A stretch of 10,148 nucleotides of DNA, taken from an uncultured Eubacteriales bacterium. GTDB lineage: Bacteria; Bacillota; Clostridia; Oscillospirales; Butyricicoccaceae. The stretch's first letter is position 1; every line of letters starts with the position of its first letter. The notes below the pieces were generated by a model, which did no database searches, was not told the DNA's origin, and saw only the letters and a program-made list of their open reading frames with translations. The stretch spans positions 1 to 10,148 of the forward strand of contig CAJKFC010000064.1 in the NCBI GenBank assembly GCA_905199135.1, in the 5' to 3' direction. The position numbers and the translations under genes are program-made. Of this stretch, positions 6,057 through 10,148 are shown in pieces.

Positions 6057-7349
6057 TGTGCCGTTTTCGTCTTCGATGAGCACAAGCATGTTTTCCTCTT
6101 CGCCGGTCATGACATCTATATAGACAAGGATCTGATTTCCGTCGGAATCAGAGCACAGGAACTCATAGCACAGCACTTCGTTGAGACCGCTTGTGGGAAT
6201 TATGGCGATGGAGTTGTCCAAAACCTCCAGCTCGGAAGATATTTTTGACCTCGCATCCTCAAAGCTTACGGCAGGTCTTTCCAAAGTTCTGTCTCTGTGG
6301 CTCATGATATAGCCCCTCGACTCAAAGCCTGTGCAGCTGCCGTCCGACATGTCTATGCTGACCTTGATAAGGTCGGTATAGACCTTGACGCCGCTTTCCT
6401 TATAGGCGAAGTTGATGGTGATGATGTTTTCGAATACCGTGTAGTAGCTCTCGGTCATATTTTTGTAGCCGTTTTTAGAGAGGAATTTCTTTGCTGCATC
6501 CACGGCTTCCTCTGCCGACATGGTCGCTTCTTTATTTTCAACCGTCTTTGACATATGCAGGACAAAGCCGCCCTGTTTAGTCACCTGCACCGTGGTGCTT
6601 CCGTCGGAAAATACATATACAGGTATCTTTCCCTCCACATCGCCAGTGTGTTTGAGACCTTCGCAGGACGAGAAGTAGACGGCGTTTTTAAGGGCTGTAT
6701 CCACATCTACCTCCGGCTTGCCCTCAAGAAATTCCGCCTTCATCTGCTCGATATGATCGCTGAAGGGACCGTCGTATATCAGAGAGCCCATCTCGGGAAA
6801 CTGCTGTTCAATGTCGGAAAAGCCCTGGGCCACATCGGTCAGCTCGTCGCCGCTTTTTGCCGAAACAGGGTTGTCAAAGTCTATTTCGCCGCTGTTTATG
6901 CGGGTTTTGACCTGCCACAGCTGATCGGTGAGCTGATTTGCCGTAGTCGAGAGATTCGACACATTTTCGCTTGTGCTGTCGTCGCGGCCCCTTTGCAGAA
7001 CCGAGTAGGCATAGCTGCCCGCCTGGGATATGAACTTTTCTGTCTGGTCGAGTTCCACATCGGTGAGGGGCAAAAGGGACATGGAGGCCTTTGCGGTGGC
7101 GGCTTCACGCCATACATTTGCCGCCAGAGTATCGAGATAGTTGCCCTCAATGGAATATTTCATCTTTTCCAGAGAGGAAGCGGCGCTGTTCAGGCTGGAA
7201 ATTATCGAGGAATAAGCCCTGTCGCTCATATGGGTGATATATCTCTCGTATCTGGCGGTTTTCATTCCGTAATATATGGTGCTTCCGGCGAAAATTGCCG
7301 AAAGGGCCAGGGAAAAACTTACAATTCTTATCTGACTGTCCTTATTCAT
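6045..7349 (-). CDS. ypeB: spore germination protein YpeB
   Basis: YpeB is a spore-envelope protein that stabilises the cortex-lytic enzyme SleB and holds it inactive until germination. This 434-residue protein has a single N-terminal transmembrane helix (about 8-27), then a mostly helical, Ser/Gln-rich region (about 33-200). The C-terminal half contains repeated PepSY-like alpha/beta units; SAEEAVDAAKKFLSKNGY (about 280-300) and FEDARSKISSEL (about 370-381) are the helix openings of two such units. Length and layout fit the YpeB family. ATG 7349 has AGGAGG four bases upstream and a sigma-F/G-like promoter before it. sleB, its usual neighbour, is not in this window; upstream is divergent trpS. 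Its presence implies an endospore former. No clear terminator hairpin is visible after the stop. Confidence 0.9.
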   Translation of the reverse strand: MNKDSQIRIVSFSLALSAIFAGSTIYYGMKTARYERYITHMSDRAYSSIISSLNSAASSLEKMKYSIEGNYLDTLAANVWREAATAKASMSLLPLTDVELDQTEKFISQAGSYAYSVLQRGRDDSTSENVSNLSTTANQLTDQLWQVKTRINSGEIDFDNPVSAKSGDELTDVAQGFSDIEQQFPEMGSLIYDGPFSDHIEQMKAEFLEGKPEVDVDTALKNAVYFSSCEGLKHTGDVEGKIPVYVFSDGSTTVQVTKQGGFVLHMSKTVENKEATMSAEEAVDAAKKFLSKNGYKNMTESYYTVFENIITINFAYKESGVKVYTDLIKVSIDMSDGSCTGFESRGYIMSHRDRTLERPAVSFEDARSKISSELEVLDNSIAIIPTSGLNEVLCYEFLCSDSDGNQILVYIDVMTGEEENMLVLIEDENGTLTM

Positions 7350-7365
7350 AGTTACCTCCTGATTT

Positions 7366-7394
7366 TATAATGGTATTTTTAACCTAAAAAATGC
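7366..7394 (-). promoter_or_regulatory. sigma-F/sigma-G-like forespore promoter of ypeB
   Basis: On the minus strand, GCATT (7394-7390) is followed after 17 bases by CATTATA (7372-7366). The sigma-G consensus I know is GHATR, about 18 bases, then CATWHTA. The -10 fits fully and the -35 at four of five positions. It lies 17 bases upstream of the ypeB start. Forespore expression is also what is known for ypeB in Bacillus, so sequence and biology agree. Confidence 0.66.
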
Positions 7395-7404
7395 AAATAT
7401 ACAA

Positions 7405-7433
7405 TTGCAAAAAATCAAATTTTGTGGTATTAT
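7405..7433 (+). promoter_or_regulatory. sigma-A promoter of trpS
   Basis: TTGCAA (7405-7410), a 17-base spacer, then TATTAT (7428-7433) with TG at 7425-7426 (extended -10). It is divergent from the ypeB promoter. The start near 7440 leaves a 60-base leader. Confidence 0.72.
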
Positions 7434-7442
7434 ATTTAAAAT

Positions 7443-7462
7443 GCTTGGAGTATGCTCCGAGC
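7443..7462 (+). other. 5' leader hairpin upstream of trpS
   Basis: GCTTGGAG (7443-7450), loop TATG, CTCCGAGC (7455-7462): an 8-bp stem with one G-U pair at the extreme 5' end of the predicted transcript. There is no U-tract, so it is not a terminator. It may stabilise the message. The leader is far too short for a T-box and has no T-box motif. Confidence 0.5.
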
Positions 7463-7499
7463 TTAAAAACTATGCACAGATATGAAAAGAGGGAAAACT

Positions 7500-8501
7500 A
7501 TGGAAAATCAGAAGAAGCCGATAGTGTTCAGCGGAATTCAGCCTTCGGGCAAGCTCACAATAGGAAACTATTTGGGTGCTATCAACAATTGGCTTCCCAT
7601 GTCAGAAACCCATAACTGCATATATTCCGTCGTAGACGCCCACGCCATAACGGTTAGACAGGACCCCAAAAAGCTGAGAGAAGCCACAATGAGGGTGCTT
7701 GCCACATATATCGCCGCAGGTCTCGACCCCGAGAAAAACATTCTGTTTATCCAGAGCCATGTGAGACAGCATTTTGAGCTGGCATGGATACTCAACTGCT
7801 ATACCATGTTCGGCGAGCTTTCCCGCATGACTCAGTTCAAGGACAAATCGGCCAAAAATGCCGACAATATAAACGCAGGACTTTTCACATATCCCGTCCT
7901 CATGGCGGCAGATATACTGCTCTATCAGACCGACGATGTGCCTGTGGGAGTTGACCAAAAGCAGCATGTGGAGATAGCCCGCGACATCGCAAACCGTTTT
8001 AACGGCATATACGGCAATGTGTTCAAGCTGCCCAACCCCGTCATCGGCAAAAAGAGCGCCAAGATCATGAGCCTTCAGGACCCGACCAAAAAGATGAGCA
8101 AGTCGGACAGCAACGAAAAGGCCGTCATACTGCTCACAGATACAGACGATCAGATAATCAAGAAGTTCAAGAGCGCCGTCACCGACAGTGTAGGTCAGGT
8201 CAAGTACTGCGACGAGCAGCCCGGCATCAAAAACCTCATGACGATATACTCCATCGCCTCGGGCAAGACCATTGATGAGATAGAGAGAGATTTTGAGGGC
8301 AAGGGCTACGGCGATTTCAAGCTGGCTGTGGGACAGTCTGTGGCAGACATGATAAGACCTGTCAGGGACAAGACAGACGAGCTTCTCAAAAATCAGGATT
8401 ACCTTGAGGAGATATACAAAAAGGGAGCCGAAAGAGCTTCCGCTCTGGCTCAGCGTACTCTGGACAAGGTGCAGAAAAAGATTGGATTTATCAAGCGATA
8501 A
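7500..8501 (+). CDS. trpS: tryptophanyl-tRNA synthetase
   Basis: Class Ic aminoacyl-tRNA synthetase charging tRNA-Trp with tryptophan, a cytoplasmic dimer. Using ATG 7500 gives 333 residues, the normal bacterial length. Motifs in order: FSGIQPSGKLTIGNYLGAI (10-28) with TIGN as the HIGH signature, FPVLMAADIL-type block YPVLMAADILLYQ (131-143) for tryptophan binding, VPVGVDQKQHVEIARD (147-162), and KKMSKSDSN (197-205) with the KMSKS loop. An earlier in-frame ATG at 7482 would add six residues, but only 7500 has a proper ribosome site (AGAGGG at 7488-7493, six bases away), and the protein family starts near here. It is followed after 25 bases by the TagO-like gene without a terminator, so the two may be co-transcribed. 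Confidence 0.97.
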   Translation: MENQKKPIVFSGIQPSGKLTIGNYLGAINNWLPMSETHNCIYSVVDAHAITVRQDPKKLREATMRVLATYIAAGLDPEKNILFIQSHVRQHFELAWILNCYTMFGELSRMTQFKDKSAKNADNINAGLFTYPVLMAADILLYQTDDVPVGVDQKQHVEIARDIANRFNGIYGNVFKLPNPVIGKKSAKIMSLQDPTKKMSKSDSNEKAVILLTDTDDQIIKKFKSAVTDSVGQVKYCDEQPGIKNLMTIYSIASGKTIDEIERDFEGKGYGDFKLAVGQSVADMIRPVRDKTDELLKNQDYLEEIYKKGAERASALAQRTLDKVQKKIGFIKR

Positions 8502-8526
8502 AAAGCTACTTTGTGTTTGAAAGCAG

Positions 8527-9645
8527 GTGATCGGTATTTTTGGAAAAGTAAGCACAGAAACGGCAATGATAGCCGCCTTTGCCTTTATAATGGCCTTGGC
8601 GGTGTCCTTTGCGGCCACTCCGGTAGTCAGAATACTGGCAAAAAGGGTGGGCGCCATAGATGTGCCGAGAGACAACAGGCGAATGCACAAAGTGCCCATA
8701 CCGAGAATGGGCGGTCTCGCCATATTTTTCGGCTTTATAACTTCGGTGCTGTGCTTCGGCACAATCAACTCCCAGATGAAGGCGATACTTTTGGGCGCTT
8801 CGGTGCTCATCGTTTTGGGAATAATAGACGATATCAAGGCTCTGCCCGCCTCTTTCAAGCTGGTGGTGCAGATAATAGCCGCTCTGATTCCCGCCTTAAA
8901 CGGCGTCAGAGCCTACAATATAGCAAACCCATTTGTCAGCTATGACTATATCCATCTCGGCGCCTTCGCAATACCCTTTACGGTGATATGGATTGTGGGA
9001 ATAATAAACGCCGTAAACTTCATAGACGGTCTTGACGGTTTGGCGGTGGGTATTTCGTCTATTGCCTCCTTTTCGCTTTTGATAATAGCGGCAATGGTGT
9101 CGGAGAGCTATGTTGTGATCATAATGGCTGCGCTGGCAGGCTCCTGCATAGGCTTTATGCCCTTTAACATGAACCCCGCCAAAATATTCATGGGCGACAC
9201 AGGCTCGATGTTTTTGGGATATATTCTGGCCGTCATGTCGGTGCAGGGTATGTTCAAGTTTTACGCCGTCGTATCCTTCGCAGTACCCTTTATTATTCTC
9301 GGTCTGCCCATTTTAGATACGGCTTTTGCCATAATAAGAAGGCTCATGAAGGGGCAGAGCCCCTTTGCAGCCGACAGAGGGCATGTCCACCACAGGCTCA
9401 TAGACATGGGCCTTTCGCAGAAACAGGCAGTGGCCATCCTCTACTCCGTCTCCGCCATACTCGGCCTCTGCGCCGTCGTATTGGCCACCAGCGGGACGGT
9501 GAGGCTCTACCTCGTCATCATCGCCGCAGCCTCCGCCGTCGCGGTCGGCATCTTCATTCAGAGAACGTTAAGGGGCCACAAATACCACCCGCCCGTGGAC
9601 CCCACCACCTGTGAACCCCTGGAGGAGAAAAATGACAAGGCTTAA
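8527..9645 (+). CDS. polyprenyl-phosphate GlcNAc-1-phosphate transferase-like protein (TagO/WecA, MraY superfamily)
   Basis: These integral membrane enzymes transfer a sugar-1-phosphate, typically GlcNAc-1-P from UDP-GlcNAc, to undecaprenyl phosphate, the first step in wall teichoic acid or other glycopolymers. Of 372 residues, most form about 10-11 helices. Superfamily motifs are intact: VPRDNRRMHKVPIPRMGG (46-63), IIDDIKAL with Asp101-Asp102 (99-106), NFIDGLDG (164-171), FMGDTGSMFLGY (221-232) and RGHVHHRLIDMG (284-295), the HxHHR loop distinguishing TagO/WecA types from MraY. The start is uncertain: GTG 8527 follows an in-frame stop closely and lacks a clear ribosome site, and ATG 8566 (residue 14) is an alternative. 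The gene overlaps the 2-epimerase gene by 14 bases. GC content rises sharply in its last 280 bases. Confidence 0.9.
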   Translation: MIGIFGKVSTETAMIAAFAFIMALAVSFAATPVVRILAKRVGAIDVPRDNRRMHKVPIPRMGGLAIFFGFITSVLCFGTINSQMKAILLGASVLIVLGIIDDIKALPASFKLVVQIIAALIPALNGVRAYNIANPFVSYDYIHLGAFAIPFTVIWIVGIINAVNFIDGLDGLAVGISSIASFSLLIIAAMVSESYVVIIMAALAGSCIGFMPFNMNPAKIFMGDTGSMFLGYILAVMSVQGMFKFYAVVSFAVPFIILGLPILDTAFAIIRRLMKGQSPFAADRGHVHHRLIDMGLSQKQAVAILYSVSAILGLCAVVLATSGTVRLYLVIIAAASAVAVGIFIQRTLRGHKYHPPVDPTTCEPLEEKNDKA

Positions 9646-10148
9646 AGTCATGTCCGTGTTCGGAACGCGGCCCGAGGCAATAAAAATGGCCCCGCTCGTC
9701 CTTGAGCTCAAGCGCAGGCCGGAGCTCGAGAGCATCGTCTGCGTGACCGCCCAGCACCGTGAAATGCTGGACAGCGTGCTCAGGGAATTCGATATAAGGC
9801 CGGAGCACGACCTCAACATCATGCAGAGCGGCCAGAGCCTTGCGGACATCACCTCCAGAGTGCTCCGGGGCATGGGTCCCGTCTACGAGCAGGAAAAGCC
9901 AGGGCTCGTCCTCGTCCACGGCGATACTACAACCACCTTCGCAGCCGCGCTCGCCGCATTCTATGCGCACATCCCCGTCGGCCACGTAGAAGCCGGACTG
10001 CGCACCTTTGACCGCTGGAGCCCCTGGCCCGAGGAGATGAACCGCCGCATGACCGGTCAGCTCGCCTCCTTCCACTTTGCGCCTACCCAGCGCAACGCAG
10101 AAAACCTCCGCCGCGAAAACGTCGAGGGCAGCGTCTGGGTGACCGGCA
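9632..10148 (+). CDS. UDP-N-acetylglucosamine 2-epimerase (non-hydrolysing), 5' part
   Basis: WecB/MnaA enzymes interconvert UDP-GlcNAc and UDP-ManNAc in the cytoplasm, supplying ManNAc for teichoic acids or polysaccharides. The first 172 codons are visible; the gene runs off the window. It starts KVMSVFGTRPEAIKMAPLV (5-23), the hallmark N-terminus. It continues with VTAQHREMLD (38-47), LVLVHGDTTTTFAAA (about 102-116) and VGHVEAGLRTFDRWSPWPEE (about 124-143), followed by NRRMT, all conserved epimerase blocks of the GT-B fold. GGAGGAG lies four bases before the ATG. The start overlaps the TagO-like gene by 14 bases, so the two are coupled and probably act in the same glycopolymer pathway. Codon use is GC-rich, mostly CGC for arginine, unlike most of the genes to the left. 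Confidence 0.94.
   Translation, partial: MTRLKVMSVFGTRPEAIKMAPLVLELKRRPELESIVCVTAQHREMLDSVLREFDIRPEHDLNIMQSGQSLADITSRVLRGMGPVYEQEKPGLVLVHGDTTTTFAAALAAFYAHIPVGHVEAGLRTFDRWSPWPEEMNRRMTGQLASFHFAPTQRNAENLRRENVEGSVWVTG

Noticed and set aside
6555..7370. 271-codon open frame on the plus strand
   Set aside because: It is the antisense shadow of ypeB, has no ribosome site, and its product shows no family features.
7440..7499. T-box or tryptophan attenuator in front of trpS
   Set aside because: The leader is only about 60 bases, has one small hairpin, no T-box sequence, no antiterminator and no U-tract.
7482..7499. Upstream in-frame ATG as the trpS start
   Set aside because: It has no ribosome site of its own, whereas ATG 7500 has AGAGGG at ideal spacing.
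7602..8858. Long open frame of 418 codons on the minus strand
   Set aside because: It lies antisense to trpS and the TagO-like gene, both of which have complete family motifs; its product shows no recognisable domain.
1..10148. CRISPR arrays, insertion sequences, tRNA or rRNA genes
   Set aside because: No spaced direct repeats, transposase motifs, terminal inverted repeats or tRNA-like cloverleaf sequences were seen.

Overview
The window looks like a chromosomal segment from an anaerobic, endospore-forming member of the Clostridia (Oscillospiraceae/Lachnospiraceae-like, exact taxon not determinable). The reasons are a rubrerythrin C-terminus, a YpeB germination protein behind a sigma-F/G-like promoter, a beta-type subunit of the sodium-pumping decarboxylases, strong AGGAGG ribosome sites and mid-range GC content. 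Gene density is high, and most transcription units end in clear U-tract hairpins.

Layout, left to right. (1) The 3' end of a rubrerythrin gene (+) converges on a MarR-regulator/MFS-exporter operon (-) across a shared bidirectional terminator. The MarR promoter has consensus -35 and -10 boxes followed at once by a 14-bp perfect palindrome, a textbook autorepression site. (2) A divergent promoter (extended -10) drives a leader of about 170 nt. It closely resembles the yybP-ykoY metal-sensing riboswitch core and ends in a terminator that competes with its P1 helix. Behind it lie an orphan OadB-like membrane subunit and a 48-codon single-helix protein resembling OadG-type small subunits. No biotin carrier, carboxyltransferase or full OadG is adjacent. 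(3) A YwaF/TIGR02206-type membrane protein is translationally overlapped with a membrane-inserted M28 metallopeptidase. (4) A TIGR01906-type membrane protein is split by a +1 frameshift exactly at a G7 run. (5) ypeB (-) converges on it, with overlapping 3' ends. (6) trpS, a TagO/WecA-like polyprenyl-phosphate sugar-phosphate transferase and the start of a wecB/mnaA-like UDP-GlcNAc 2-epimerase run together on the + strand. The last two belong to cell-wall glycopolymer synthesis.

The best candidate for something new is unit (2): a cation-riboswitch-like leader controlling a stripped-down two-gene sodium-pump-like membrane module. Also worth a look are the G7 frameshift (phase variation, pseudogene or sequencing error) and an abrupt rise in GC content from roughly 45-48% to 60-68% near position 9360, inside the tagO-like gene and continuing through wecB.
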